A stretch of 64,000 bases of DNA from Planctomycetota bacterium (GCA_023481165.1 JAMCWO010000369.1:1-64000); one strand, 5' to 3'; shown: positions 44,523 to 53,317, counted from the first letter of the stretch. The notes: generated by a model from the sequence alone, not told the origin. A program made the numbers and translations.

Positions 44523-45359
44523 TTACTGCTGAGCAGAAGGCAGCGACGAGCAGCCGGCACCGTCACGTTCGGGACCCGTCTCCACGGGAGAGGTGGCGCC
44601 GGCAGGCTTCCGTCCCTGGGACCCGGTCGCCCGCGGCTGGGGAATCGGAAGGATCACCGGTGAGGGCGGGTCGGAATTCCTGGCATCCAGTCGGGGCGCT
44701 GGTGCGCCGAGCGCCGCCGGTTCGCAGCGGCGGTCCAGGGGCGCTTCCTGGAAGGACGCCGCGATCATCCGGCATTGGCTGTTGAACCATTCGCCCTTGA
44801 GCACCCGGTCCACCTGGATGGCGAGCCCGGTCTCCTCCAGCAGGGCGAAGAAGTCTTTCTCGTAGATCGCCCGGCCGAAATCGATCGTGGTCAGATACTT
44901 GAGCTTGGGCTTGACGAGGTCCACGAGGCGGGACCGTTTCCGAAAAATGGCCTGGGCGAAGATCAGTTGCCCGCCGGGCTTGAGCCAGTCCCGGGCCCGC
45001 TGCAGGACGGCCCGCTGGTCCCGCAGCAGCATGAAGCTCAGGTTGAATAGCACGGTGTCGAAGCAGCCTTTTTGCGGGGGACAGTAGCCCTCCGCCGCGG
45101 CGTGACAAACGTCGATGGAGTCGGTGAGCTGATGCTTGCGAATCAGCTCCTCGCAATGCTTGAGATAATTGGCATCGATGTCGATCCCGGTGATCCGAAG
45201 CTTCTTGGCCTTGATGAGCGGATGCAAGCTTTCGAGCATGATCCCGTTGCCGATGCCCACATCCAGCAGGCGGCTGCCGTCCGGCACATGGTGGAGCGAG
45301 TTGCGGTAGCACTCATTGGTGGTCCGATGAACGAGAACCTGGTACACCCAGTTCTTCAC
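44523..45359 (-). CDS. Class I SAM-dependent methyltransferase with Pro-rich tail
   Basis: The product has 278 residues. Motif I is SRLLDVGIGNGIMLESL, the acidic motif is ITGIDIDANYLKHCE, and the later strand FDTVLFNLSFMLLRD is followed by GGQLIFAQAIF. The opening VKNWVYQVLVHRTTNECYRNSL and the IYEKDFFALLEETG region resemble membrane-lipid or small-molecule methyltransferases. The last 75 residues are Pro/Arg-rich and probably disordered. GTG 45359 is chosen because GGGGAG lies 8 bases upstream; the track start at 45686 runs through proB. Confidence 0.85.
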   Translation of the reverse strand: MKNWVYQVLVHRTTNECYRNSLHHVPDGSRLLDVGIGNGIMLESLHPLIKAKKLRITGIDIDANYLKHCEELIRKHQLTDSIDVCHAAAEGYCPPQKGCFDTVLFNLSFMLLRDQRAVLQRARDWLKPGGQLIFAQAIFRKRSRLVDLVKPKLKYLTTIDFGRAIYEKDFFALLEETGLAIQVDRVLKGEWFNSQCRMIAASFQEAPLDRRCEPAALGAPAPRLDARNSDPPSPVILPIPQPRATGSQGRKPAGATSPVETGPERDGAGCSSLPSAQQ

Positions 45360-45486
45360 GCGTATGACTCCCCGTCCCTGTCTGCGGCAGGCCGTTGGCC
45401 GCATGCTCATGGAGGGTTCCCCATCGCAGTGCCTCGCGATGGATGACCCGATTTCCCTTCTCTTGTCGTCTTTTTTCCGCCCTTTG

Positions 45487-46587
45487 TCAATAGTCCAGAA
45501 AGACGATGTCCTCCGGAAGCGCCACGACGTCCCGGTGTTGGGGGCCGAGCAGCTTCTTGATCTCGGTGCTGTGCTTGCCGGCGAGGGTCCGCAGTTGTGC
45601 GCTGCCGAGGCTGGTGACGGCCTTGGCCGCGCTGTTGAGCAGGACCACCTCCCCGGCGTCGAAATCGCCTTCGATGCCGGTGACACCGCTGGGCAGCAGG
45701 CTCTTGTGGTTGCGCAGGGCCTTGAGGGCGCCGTCGTCGATCTGGATGGTGCCGGCGGGCCGGCTGTTCAGGATCCAGCGGGCGCGATTACTGAGCTTGC
45801 GCCGGGGCAGGAAGATCGTGCCGACCGGCTCGCCCGCCAGGATGCGGGTGATGACATTCTCCGCGCGGCCGTGGGCCAGAACGATCCGGCAGCCGGCGTT
45901 GGCGGCGATCCGGGCGGCTTCGATCTTGGTCTTCATGCCGCCGGTGGCATGGGCGCTGCCCCGGCCGCCGGCGTTGCGGACGATCTGATCGGTGATCTCG
46001 AACACCGCGGGAATCGGCTGAGCGTCCGGGTGCCGGCGCGGGTCCTTGTCATAGAGAGCATCGATGTCCGTCAGCATGATGAGCAGGTCGGCGTCGATCT
46101 TGCTCGCCACCAGGGCACTGAGCCGGTCGTTGTCACCGAAGGCGGTGCCGATCTCGGCGGTGCTGATGCTGTCATTCTCGTTGAGGACCGGGACGACCCC
46201 GAGATGCAGCAGCATCTCGATGGCATTGCGGAGGTTCAGATAGGTCTTGCGGTTGCTCAGAACCTCCGCCGTCAGCAGGACCTGGGCGACCTGGATGCCA
46301 TGCCGTCCGAAGGCCTGGCGGTACTCCTGCATCAACAGCGGCTGGCCGATCGCGGCGCAGGCCTGCCGCATCTTCATCTCGTGGGGCTTCTCCGCCAGAC
46401 CCAACTGGCCGGCCCCCATGCCGATAGCCCCGGACGTGACGACTACGATGTGCCGGCCGCCGTCGCACAGGGCCTTGATCTGTGCCGCCACCGTGCCGAA
46501 GTAGGCGGTGTCAATTCCACCGTCCTTGGCCAGGGTATTCGTACCGATCTTGATGACCACCCGTTTTGTCTTGCTGAAATCACGCAT
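45487..46587 (-). CDS. proB: Glutamate 5-kinase
   Basis: ProB phosphorylates glutamate in the first step of proline synthesis. From the ATG at 46587 it has 366 residues: an amino-acid-kinase domain (RVVIKIGTNTLA, VTSGAIGMGAGQLGL, VVPVLNENDSI, MLTDIDALYDKDP, GTGGM-equivalent ATGGMKTK) and a PUA domain in the last 90 residues (ARWILNSRPAGTIQID, LLPSGVTGIEGDF). An in-frame ATG at 46605 has an AGG 8 bases upstream and is an alternative. proA is not in the window. The downstream methyltransferase starts about 130 bases later. Confidence 0.97.
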   Translation of the reverse strand: MRDFSKTKRVVIKIGTNTLAKDGGIDTAYFGTVAAQIKALCDGGRHIVVVTSGAIGMGAGQLGLAEKPHEMKMRQACAAIGQPLLMQEYRQAFGRHGIQVAQVLLTAEVLSNRKTYLNLRNAIEMLLHLGVVPVLNENDSISTAEIGTAFGDNDRLSALVASKIDADLLIMLTDIDALYDKDPRRHPDAQPIPAVFEITDQIVRNAGGRGSAHATGGMKTKIEAARIAANAGCRIVLAHGRAENVITRILAGEPVGTIFLPRRKLSNRARWILNSRPAGTIQIDDGALKALRNHKSLLPSGVTGIEGDFDAGEVVLLNSAAKAVTSLGSAQLRTLAGKHSTEIKKLLGPQHRDVVALPEDIVFLDY

Positions 46588-46786
46588 AGCTTCAATCGGT
46601 CGCATTATACGGCCTGCCGCCGCCCCTTCAAGGTCAAAACCGGCCCAGCATCCCGTGCGGGTGTGCGGCAAGATAGCGCCAGGTTAGATTGCCGGTTGAT
46701 GGGTGGCACGCCCAGACTTGTTGCACGTGTCTTGCTGCACCCCTGTTCCACGCCCCGGGAGCCCCGTCCCACCCAGCCCCGCCCAG

Positions 46787-47144
46787 AATTGGCTTCGTTT
46801 TTGCACATTTCGTCCTCCGGGGCCCCGGCCGACCGGGGAATTGGGTTCGTTTTGCGCATTTGCCTCCAGCAGATTGGGTTCGTTTTGCGCGTTTGCCCAT
46901 CCTCCCCCAGGCCCTGTCCCATGCGGCCCCGCCAGGAATTGGCTTTGTTTTGCCGAGGCCTATCGGATGTGCTATTCACCATAACTCCTTTCTCGCAAAG
47001 CACTTGCCCTTCTTGTTGCCCTGGCGGAAATTGGCTTTGTTTCGCACGATCCGGCTCTGCGGGGACAGCGTCCTTGCCGCCCGACGAAAATTGGGTTCGT
47101 TTTGCACAATCGCAATCGCAAAGTTGGCTTCGTTTTGCACGATT
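46787..47144. repeat. Array of seven TTGG(C/G)TTCGTTTTGCAC units
   Basis: Units at about 46787, 46838, 46872, 46936, 47027, 47086 and 47119 share AATTGG(C/G)TT(C/T)GTTTTGC, spaced irregularly by 30-95 bases of non-conserved, mostly GC-rich sequence. Read on the minus strand the units encode KTNPI, KTKPI or KRTQF-like words in all three frames. Irregular spacing and unit divergence separate it from a CRISPR. Confidence 0.85.
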
Positions 47145-47689
47145 GGCTCCGGCCGCGGCCCAATGCGTCTTTCGCTTTGCGGCTATCAGCAGGATCAGGA
47201 AGACCCCGCGCGCGAACGCCACCCCAGCCGGGGCGTGGAGCAGACGCGGTGACAGGCCCGCTGGTAGCCTGCCATGCGCTAAACGCAAGACCATCGTCCG
47301 GAATTGGCGCAGGAAAACAAGATTTTGACAAGTAGTAGTACAATTCATAAATCATAACTCCGAGGGGGCCGCCCCGGGGCAGACTGTCCCTCTACCCTTG
47401 CTCCGTGTTGCACGAATCGTGCCGAAATTCTGTGCGCGCGCGAGGCCCGAAGATCGCGCAAATCCTTATGCCTGAAGGAATAAAGAATTTTTCGCATGCG
47501 GGGTGTTTTACCTTCTCAACTGTTGCACGAAGGTTGACAGTCAGGCCGCTGATGGACAACACAAGCACTGTCATCCCCACGGAGGCGCGGGATGTCGTCG
47601 CGTGGGGTGGGCTGTGTCCACCAATGAGTAAGATGATCCGGCCCGATTCGCTTGCCTCTGGTTCCCAGAATCCGTCTCCCAAATCCCAC

Positions 47690-47717
47690 TTGCCAGGTCT
47701 GTTACTCACTCTATAAT
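47690..47717 (+). promoter_or_regulatory. Promoter for the antiporter-remnant/usp pair
   Basis: TTGCCA (47690-47695) and a perfect TATAAT (47712-47717) are 16 bases apart. The leader of about 80 bases contains a GGGG/CCCC hairpin and a second hairpin (47769-47796) whose AGGAGT arm includes the Shine-Dalgarno site. Confidence 0.7.
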
Positions 47718-47802
47718 TCTTTTGTCGTGGGGATGGAGTCCCCCGTACAACCGCCTGTCCGGCTGATGACTCCTACTCGTTTTGCGTAGCAGGAGTATCT
47801 GT

Positions 47803-48312
47803 ATGCCGGAATCACCTTGGTTACTTGCTGCCCTGTGGATCGGCCTGGCGCTGTTGGCGAGTCTCATGGCGTTCACCTTCTTGACGCCTTTCTATTTCCT
47901 CAAAGCCGGGTCGCTGGTCAAAGCGAGCACGGTGGGGGGCGCTTTGGGATTGATCGCGGCGCTGCTGGGCGTCAAGATGCTGACGAAGTTCCTGGGAATC
48001 TGGCCGTTGACGAAGGCTTTTCGCTTCGGCAAACGGGAAGGGATGTACACGACGCTGCTGATGTCCACGGGTCTGACCTTCGGCAGCATCTCGGCCCTGT
48101 TCGGCCTGACGAACGGGATCATCAACCAGGACCAATATACGGTGCTGGTCACCGCGGTCATTGGCAGCGCCCTGGTCCCGACGCTGATCGCCCGGAAGTG
48201 GTTCCAGCGGGAGCACATACTGTCAGAGGAGACAGATCATGGAGTACAAGAAGATTCTACACGGCCTGGACGGGTCCCCGGGGTCGTTCCAGGCGTTGGA
48301 ACACGCGCTTGA
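47803..48312 (+). CDS. C-terminal fragment of a CPA2-type cation:proton antiporter
   Basis: The product has 169 residues and about five hydrophobic helices. The segments FTFLTPFYFLKAGSLV, FLGIWPLTKAF and LLMSTGLTFGSISALFGLTNGIINQDQYTVLVTAVIGSALVPTLIA match the last membrane helices of KefB-like/Na-H antiporters of about 400 residues. The first half, with the ion-binding helices, is absent and the upstream DNA is not coding. The ATG has CAGGAG 7 bases upstream and a strong promoter, so it is expressed or was recently. The last 25 residues overlap the usp gene. It may be a remnant, or a small membrane subunit. Confidence 0.65.
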   Translation: MPESPWLLAALWIGLALLASLMAFTFLTPFYFLKAGSLVKASTVGGALGLIAALLGVKMLTKFLGIWPLTKAFRFGKREGMYTTLLMSTGLTFGSISALFGLTNGIINQDQYTVLVTAVIGSALVPTLIARKWFQREHILSEETDHGVQEDSTRPGRVPGVVPGVGTRA

Positions 48313-48661
48313 GCTGGCCCAACGTTTCGGGGCCGAGGTCCACGCGATCAGCGTGGAAGAGGTGCCGCACTACCCCGGGACCGTAGGCGAGGTGGTCGAA
48401 TCGCAGCAAGCCGCCCACGGCACGTACGCCCCAGCGCTGCAGAAAGCCAGGCAGATGGCCCAGGAGCAGGGCATCGAGCTACAATGCCATGTGCTCGTCG
48501 GCCACGAGGTCAAGACGATCGTGGAGTTCATCAAGGAGCGCGGTTTCGACCTGCTGGTCCTCGGGTTCATGGGCCATTCGGCGCTCTACGACCGCGTGAT
48601 GGGCAGCACCTGCCAGGGCCTGGTCCGCTTGGCGGGCTGTTCGGTCCTTGTAGTCAAATAG
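48239..48661 (+). CDS. Universal stress protein (UspA family)
   Basis: The product has 140 residues and a single Usp domain. The ATP-binding signature G-2x-G-9x-G(S/T) is present as GFMGHSALYDRVMGST, and the end CSVLVVK is typical. The opening KKILHGLDGSPGSFQALEHALELA is the first strand and helix. GAGGAG lies about 8 bases upstream of the ATG. It overlaps the antiporter fragment by 74 bases, an arrangement often seen for antiporter-usp pairs. Confidence 0.93.
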   Translation: MEYKKILHGLDGSPGSFQALEHALELAQRFGAEVHAISVEEVPHYPGTVGEVVESQQAAHGTYAPALQKARQMAQEQGIELQCHVLVGHEVKTIVEFIKERGFDLLVLGFMGHSALYDRVMGSTCQGLVRLAGCSVLVVK

Positions 48662-48707
48662 CCGTGAAACCCAGGCCCACAGTCCCGGATCAAAATGAGG
48701 ATAAACC

Positions 48708-49145
48708 ATGCCTGAACGAAAGCCCATTGTGCTTGCGGTTCCAGGAGAGCACCCGATGGTGGTGTCACATGTCGTGCTATTCGAGATGGGCTGGATCTTC
48801 TGCTCAAGCCCTTGCGTCTCACGGCAACGTATCGCAGATGACGAGGACGAAGTCATGGTTATCCGAACGATTGTGGCCGCCGTCTTCTTCGTGGTGTGCG
48901 CGGTAGTGATGCACAAGATGTTTTGGATGCTCGAACAGTGTGTGCCCATTACTCAGGAGGCTGCCTCCCAAGCGCGGGCGCGGCGCTGGAAGGGCATCGT
49001 GGCGGCGGTCGTTGTCGGTGCCTGGGTGTGCGCGGGCGGTATCGCTTTTGGCTTCGATATGCCAAAGGCGCTGTGTGCCGTAATCTTCGCGGGGCCCATG
49101 GCGATCACTTTTCCGGTGCTGGCTTGGGTGTTCCTGGTTTATTAG
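48708..49145 (+). CDS. Small integral membrane protein
   Basis: From 48708 the product has 145 residues, with three hydrophobic helices in its second half (VIRTIVAAVFFVVCAVVMHK, GIVAAVVVGAWVCAGGIAF, ALCAVIFAGPMAITFPVLAWVFLVY). GAGG lies upstream of both ATG 48708 and ATG 48855 (7-8 bases). The shorter product of 96 residues begins directly at the first helix and is the safer choice. No family was recognised. It follows usp by 46 bases and may belong to the same transcript. Confidence 0.65.
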   Translation: MPERKPIVLAVPGEHPMVVSHVVLFEMGWIFCSSPCVSRQRIADDEDEVMVIRTIVAAVFFVVCAVVMHKMFWMLEQCVPITQEAASQARARRWKGIVAAVVVGAWVCAGGIAFGFDMPKALCAVIFAGPMAITFPVLAWVFLVY

Positions 49146-49302
49146 TTGTCCGCGACGCCGCCAAGGTGTCCCTGTACTGTAACTGGTGAGCCTGTGCCAC
49201 CCGAAAAGGAGCTGGCCCAATCCGCCGTGGGCTGACATCCGTCTTGACGCACCTGGCGGCGGTCCATAGAATGCCAGCCTTGATCGAAAACCCAGTTCGG
49301 CC

Positions 49303-49381
49303 GGGTGCCATGTCTACGCTTCGTAGACATGCCCGACCCGATGGACAGGACAGGCCTACGCAAAGCCGTAGGCATGGCACC
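49303..49381. repeat. GGGTGCCATG repeat
   Basis: Outer arms GGTGCCATG (left) and CATGGCACC (right) enclose two hairpins, CTACGCTTCGTAG and GCCTACGCAAAGCCGTAGGC. The words overlap those of 23703-23726 and the GGGTGGCAC family. It sits 60 bases before dapL. Confidence 0.8.
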
Positions 49382-49440
49382 GGGCTCCCAAACGCGATAA
49401 AGGGCATTTGGGGACCCCACCCGCATGAGGGCCATGAGCA

Positions 49441-50670
49441 ATGATCGGAATCAATGAGAACTTTCTGAAGCTCCGGGCGGGGTATTTGTTCCCGGAGATT
49501 GGCCGACGCGTCCGGGCCTTCAAACAGGAGCATCCGAACGCGAAGGTCATCAGCATGGGGATCGGGGACGTGACGCAGCCGCTGGCCCCGGCGGTGGTCG
49601 AGGCCATGCACCAGGCCGTGGATGAGATGGGCCGGCAGGAGACGTTTCGAGGCTATGATGACAGCGGCGTCGGCTATGAGTTCCTGCGGCAGGCGATTGC
49701 CGACAACGACTTTGCCGCCCGCGGCGTTGAGATCGACCTGGAGGAGGTCTTTGTCAGTGATGGCACCAAGTCCGACACCGGCAATATGCAGGAGATCTTC
49801 GGGATCGACAACGTTGTCGCCGTGGCGGACCCGGTCTACCCGGTCTACGTCGATACGAACGTAATGGCGGGGCGGACGGGTCCGGCGGGCGACGAGGGCC
49901 AGTTCGCCGGGATCGTCTATATGCCTGCCACGGCCGAGAACGGCTTCGTGCCCGCCCCGCCGGACCGTCCGGTGGACATGATCTACCTGTGCTTTCCGAA
50001 CAATCCCACGGGTGCGGTGGCGACCCGGGAGGACTTGGCCCGGTGGGTCGAGTACGCCCGTGCGAACAAGGCCGTGATCTTCTTCGACGCCGCCTACGAG
50101 GTGTACATCAAGGATCCCGCGATTCCTCACTCGATCTACGAGATCGAGGGGGCGCGGGACGTGGCCATCGAGTTTCGCAGTTGCTCCAAGACCGCCGGGT
50201 TCACGGGCGTCCGCTGCGCCTACAGCATCGTGCCCAAGCAACTGAAGGCCTATACCAAGGATGGCAGGGCGGTTCAGGTCAATCCGATCTGGCGCCGCCG
50301 GCACACGACGAAGTTCAACGGCGTCTCCTACATCACGCAGAAGGGCGCTGAGGCCATCTATAGCACGCAGGGCAAAAGGCAGGTGCAGCAGACGATCGAT
50401 CTTTACATGGCCCATGCGAGCCTGATCCGCGACACGCTCACGAAGCTGGGCTATGCAGTCTTTGGCGGCCGCAATGCGCCGTATATCTGGGTCCGGACGC
50501 CGAAGGGGCTGGGCTCGTGGGAATTCTTCGACCTGCCACAGAACAAAGCCAACGTCGTCTGCACGCCCGGCGCCGGCTTCGGACCGGCGGGCGAGGGCTA
50601 CGTGCGCCTGACAGCCTTCGGCCTGCCGCAGAACGTCAGGGAAGCGCTGGATCGTTTCGCCCGCCTGTAG
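49441..50670 (+). CDS. dapL: LL-diaminopimelate aminotransferase
   Basis: DapL makes LL-diaminopimelate from tetrahydrodipicolinate in one step, using glutamate and PLP, for lysine and peptidoglycan synthesis. The 409 residues match the family length. The opening [39 protein letters not shown] and the PLP lysine Lys250 in [13 protein letters not shown] are diagnostic. The start ATG follows a stretch without an obvious Shine-Dalgarno sequence (GAGGGCCATGAGC is 5-15 bases upstream). Presence of DapL, common in PVC bacteria, supports the taxonomic inference. Confidence 0.96.
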   Translation: MIGINENFLKLRAGYLFPEIGRRVRAFKQEHPNAKVISMGIGDVTQPLAPAVVEAMHQAVDEMGRQETFRGYDDSGVGYEFLRQAIADNDFAARGVEIDLEEVFVSDGTKSDTGNMQEIFGIDNVVAVADPVYPVYVDTNVMAGRTGPAGDEGQFAGIVYMPATAENGFVPAPPDRPVDMIYLCFPNNPTGAVATREDLARWVEYARANKAVIFFDAAYEVYIKDPAIPHSIYEIEGARDVAIEFRSCSKTAGFTGVRCAYSIVPKQLKAYTKDGRAVQVNPIWRRRHTTKFNGVSYITQKGAEAIYSTQGKRQVQQTIDLYMAHASLIRDTLTKLGYAVFGGRNAPYIWVRTPKGLGSWEFFDLPQNKANVVCTPGAGFGPAGEGYVRLTAFGLPQNVREALDRFARL

Positions 50671-50700
50671 GCGATCGTCGGGCGGTTGCGGCTGCGCGGC

Positions 50701-50763
50701 CCGTTTGTAGTGTGCTCGTAAGAGCATATCGAAAGTAACGCCTTACGGCGTCACTACAAACGG
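50701..50763. repeat. CCGTTTGTAGTG inverted repeat
   Basis: Perfect 12-base arms CCGTTTGTAGTG and CACTACAAACGG surround AACGCCTTACGGCGT and CTCGTAAGAG hairpins. It lies between dapL and folK and may end dapL transcription. Confidence 0.85.
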
Positions 50764-50828
50764 AAACGAGCCGTGCACCCGTTTAACGACAGACAATGGA
50801 TTCGCGCCAGAGCAGCCAAGAGGTTTGC

Positions 50829-51920
50829 ATGACCGAATGGGTGACCGCATACATCGGGTTGGGAAGCAATCTGGGGGACCGGGAGGGCACGATCCGTGCA
50901 GCGCTCCAGATGCTCGGGGGCAACGGGAGCATCGAAGTGACCCGGGTGAGCGATCTCGTGGAGACTACGCCCCTCGGGCAGATGGCGCAGCCGAACTATC
51001 TCAACGGTGTGGCCGAGATCCGGACGAGGCTCGAGGCGCAGGAGTTGCTGCGACGATTCAAGGCCACCGAGGCCGCCCTGGGACGACAGCCCCACGCTCG
51101 ATGGGCCTCGCGCACTATCGACCTTGATCTGCTGCTCTATGGTGACCGAGTCGTTCAGGAGACCGGACTGGTCGTGCCTCACCCGGACGTTCCTTTGCGT
51201 TCATTTGTTTTGGAGGGACTGTGCCAGCTTAATCCGGGGTTGATCCATCCCGTGCTCCGGGAACCCATGAGCGAGCTTTTGCAGCGCCTCAACGGCGGCA
51301 ATTTCGTTGTCAACCCGGAGACGCCGCAGCTTATCAGTGTCGCCGGCGTGATCGGGGTGGGCAAGACCACCTTGGCCAAGAAGCTCGGCGAGGTTCTGCG
51401 GGCCCCGGTCCTGTTCGAGCCGTACGACACCAACCCCTTTCTGCCGGAGGTCTACGCGGGCAAGACGGAGTTGGCGCTGGACTCGCAACTGTACTTTCTG
51501 GTGTATCGGTCGCAGCAACTCGGCAAAGAGGCCCTGCCGTCCGGCCGGGCCACCGTGACGGACTACGTTTTCGACCAGGAGATGATCTATGCCCGGCGGC
51601 TGCTCAACCCGACGCAGTTGACGCTCTACGAGAGCATCTATCAGCCGTTTTCGGGTATCGTGACGACCCCTACGCTGGTGATCTGGTTGCAGGATTCGCC
51701 CGCCAACTGCCTGGAGCGGATTCGGCGGCGCAGCCGGCCCTATGAGCAAGCGGTCGCTCTCGCGTTCCTCGAAGCACTGGACGGCGACTATCGGCGTATG
51801 TTCGACGGTTGGAAGGCCTGTCCGGTGCTCCGGGTGCCGGCCGCGCGGCTGACCGGTTACACCGAGGCGGTGGTCGAGCACCTCGTCCTTCAGGTGAAAG
51901 CGTATATTACATGCAGGTAG
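50829..51920 (+). CDS. folK: HPPK (folate pathway) fused to a deoxynucleoside-kinase-like domain
   Basis: The product has 363 residues. Residues 1-155 are 6-hydroxymethyl-dihydropterin pyrophosphokinase (YIGLGSNLGDREGTI, RWASRTIDLDLLLYGD, VPHPDVPLRSFVLEGL). Residues 165-360 are a deoxynucleoside-kinase-type P-loop domain: GVIGVGKTTLAKKL (P-loop 173-180), LFEPYDTNPFL, TDYVFDQEMIYARRLL (DRS-like region) and an Arg-rich lid IRRRSRPYEQ. This joins pterin pyrophosphorylation with (deoxy)nucleoside phosphorylation on one chain. AGAGG lies 6 bases upstream of the ATG. It overlaps panC by 10 bases, so folate and pantothenate genes are coupled. Confidence 0.93.
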   Translation: MTEWVTAYIGLGSNLGDREGTIRAALQMLGGNGSIEVTRVSDLVETTPLGQMAQPNYLNGVAEIRTRLEAQELLRRFKATEAALGRQPHARWASRTIDLDLLLYGDRVVQETGLVVPHPDVPLRSFVLEGLCQLNPGLIHPVLREPMSELLQRLNGGNFVVNPETPQLISVAGVIGVGKTTLAKKLGEVLRAPVLFEPYDTNPFLPEVYAGKTELALDSQLYFLVYRSQQLGKEALPSGRATVTDYVFDQEMIYARRLLNPTQLTLYESIYQPFSGIVTTPTLVIWLQDSPANCLERIRRRSRPYEQAVALAFLEALDGDYRRMFDGWKACPVLRVPAARLTGYTEAVVEHLVLQVKAYITCR

Positions 51921-52765
51921 CAAAGACAATCGCGGAAATCCGGGCGTGGGTGCGAAGGACCCGTGCGGCGGGCAAGACCGTGGGTTTTGTGCCGACGATG
52001 GGCGCGCTGCACGTCGGCCACGTCTCGTTGGTCCAAGCCGCCGCCGCGCAGTGCGACTGCGTGGTCGTGAGCATCTTCGTCAATCCCACGCAGTTTGGTC
52101 CCGGTGAGGACTTCGAGAAGTATCCCCGGCCGCTCGAAAAGGACTTGGCGCTCTGCGAGCAAAATGGCGTGGATGCGGTCTTTGCCCCCAGTTCCAGTGA
52201 GATGTACCCGCGCGAGAATCTGACCTGGGTGACGGTCCAGAAGGTCTCGGAGCCGCTGTGTGGCCGGTTCCGTCCGGGCCATTTCCGGGGCGTTGCGACG
52301 GTCTGTGCGAAACTCTTCAATATTGTCGGCGCGGATCGCGCGTTCTTCGGTCAGAAGGACGCCCAGCAGGTGGCGGTCATCCAGCGAATGGTGGCCGACC
52401 TCAACATGCCGCTGGAGATTGTCGTCTGCCCGACCGTGCGCGAACCGGATGGGCTGGCCGTCAGTAGTAGGAATCAGTATTTGAGCCCGCAGGAGAGGAG
52501 AGAGGCCACTGTGATCTGCCGGTCGCTGCAAAGGTCTGCCGAGTTGATCCGCACAGGTGAGAAGGACGCGGCGAGGATCACGGACCAGATGCGGGAAGTT
52601 CTTGGGCAGGTGTCGGCCTTCCAAGTTGAGTACGTGAGCATCGTGGACGCCGCGAGCCTGGAAGATCTCCCGCGGGTCCAGGGCAGGGTTTTGATCGCTG
52701 TGGCGGGTCGACTGGGCTCGACCCGGCTGATCGACAATATCGTCGTGGACGCGGCGACGAAATAG
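51911..52765 (+). CDS. panC: Pantothenate synthetase
   Basis: PanC joins pantoate and beta-alanine with ATP. The product has 284 residues. Motifs are FVPTMGALHVGHVSLVQ (HxGH nucleotide site), SIFVNPTQFGPGEDF, FRPGHFRGVATVCAKLFNI and FFGQKDAQQ. The ATG at 51911 starts the conserved sequence and overlaps folK. panD follows after a repeat element. Confidence 0.97.
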   Translation: MQVAKTIAEIRAWVRRTRAAGKTVGFVPTMGALHVGHVSLVQAAAAQCDCVVVSIFVNPTQFGPGEDFEKYPRPLEKDLALCEQNGVDAVFAPSSSEMYPRENLTWVTVQKVSEPLCGRFRPGHFRGVATVCAKLFNIVGADRAFFGQKDAQQVAVIQRMVADLNMPLEIVVCPTVREPDGLAVSSRNQYLSPQERREATVICRSLQRSAELIRTGEKDAARITDQMREVLGQVSAFQVEYVSIVDAASLEDLPRVQGRVLIAVAGRLGSTRLIDNIVVDAATK

Positions 52766-52773
52766 GCTATAAT

Positions 52774-52904
52774 GGGTGGCACGGTCAAACTTGTATGGGT
52801 TCCCAAACGCGACATATCGCGTTTGGGGTCCCTTTGGCCGTGCTTCCTGAGATAGGTCTTGTGGTGCGAGCAACACGCTGAAGCTGCGCTTGGGCGTGCC
52901 ACCC
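52774..52904. repeat. GGGTGGCAC-family dispersed repeat
   Basis: Opens with GGGTGGCACGGTCAAACT and ends GCTGCGCTTGGGCGTGCCAC, like 23796-23887, with an inner hairpin CCAAACGCGA/TCGCGTTTGG. It occupies almost the whole panC-panD gap and should not stop translation coupling beyond adding a hairpin. Confidence 0.85.
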
Positions 52905-52941
52905 AGCCAGGGGCGACCAAGGGCGTACGCGGTGTGGTGAT

Positions 52942-53298
52942 ATGTTGATAAAGGTGCTCAAGAGCAAGCTGCATCGGGCTCATGTTACCGAGGCCAAGCT
53001 GCATTATCCCGGTAGTATCGAGATCGATGAGAATCTCATGGGGGCGGCGGGCATCGTGCCCTATGAAGCCGTTACCGTGGCGGATCTGAACAACGGCAAT
53101 CGCCTGGAGACCTACGCGGTTCCCGGCGCGCCGGGCTCCGGCCGAGTCGTGATCCTGGGGGCGGCGGCCCAGTTGGTCCGGGCGAAGGACATTGTCATCA
53201 TCTTCAGCTTTGCCTACAGTACGCCCGAAGAGGCCGCCGAACTCGCGCCGAAAGTCATTGTCCTGGACGAAAACAATAGAATCGTAGAGCCGCCGTAA
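52942..53298 (+). CDS. panD: Aspartate 1-decarboxylase
   Basis: PanD makes beta-alanine for PanC. The precursor has 118 residues and self-cleaves between Gly24 and Ser25 (HYPGSIEID) to give the pyruvoyl group. Lys9 and Tyr-containing NNGNRLETYAV are in their usual places, and GAAAQLVRAKDIVIIFSFA completes the fold. It is shorter than some homologues only by a few C-terminal residues. lgt starts 19 bases downstream. Confidence 0.97.
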   Translation: MLIKVLKSKLHRAHVTEAKLHYPGSIEIDENLMGAAGIVPYEAVTVADLNNGNRLETYAVPGAPGSGRVVILGAAAQLVRAKDIVIIFSFAYSTPEEAAELAPKVIVLDENNRIVEPP

Positions 53299-53317
53299 GC
53301 GGTCGCATGGAAGCCTG

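Larger units (their letters stand above)
46606..47802. other. Gene-free repeat field
   Basis: About 1.2 kb with no supportable gene. It contains the end fragment of a GGGTGGCAC repeat near 46700, the seven-unit TTGGCTTCGTTTTGCAC array (46787-47144), a one-arm GGTGGGCTGTGTCCACC remnant near 47605, and a promoter at 47690-47717 that belongs to the next gene. Track ORFs here on both strands (for example 46605-47348) are translations of the array. Confidence 0.7.

Noticed and set aside
46787-47144. CRISPR-like appearance of the seven-unit array
   Set aside because: Unit length is about 20 bases with internal variation, spacing varies from about 30 to 95 bases, and no cas genes are near.
46605-47348. 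Minus-strand ORF of 247 residues, and the overlapping plus-strand 654-residue ORF 45364-47328
   Set aside because: The first is a translation of the TTGGCTTCGTTTTGC array with KTNPI words in shifting frames; the second is antisense to proB and then runs into the array. Neither has a ribosome site or domain pattern.
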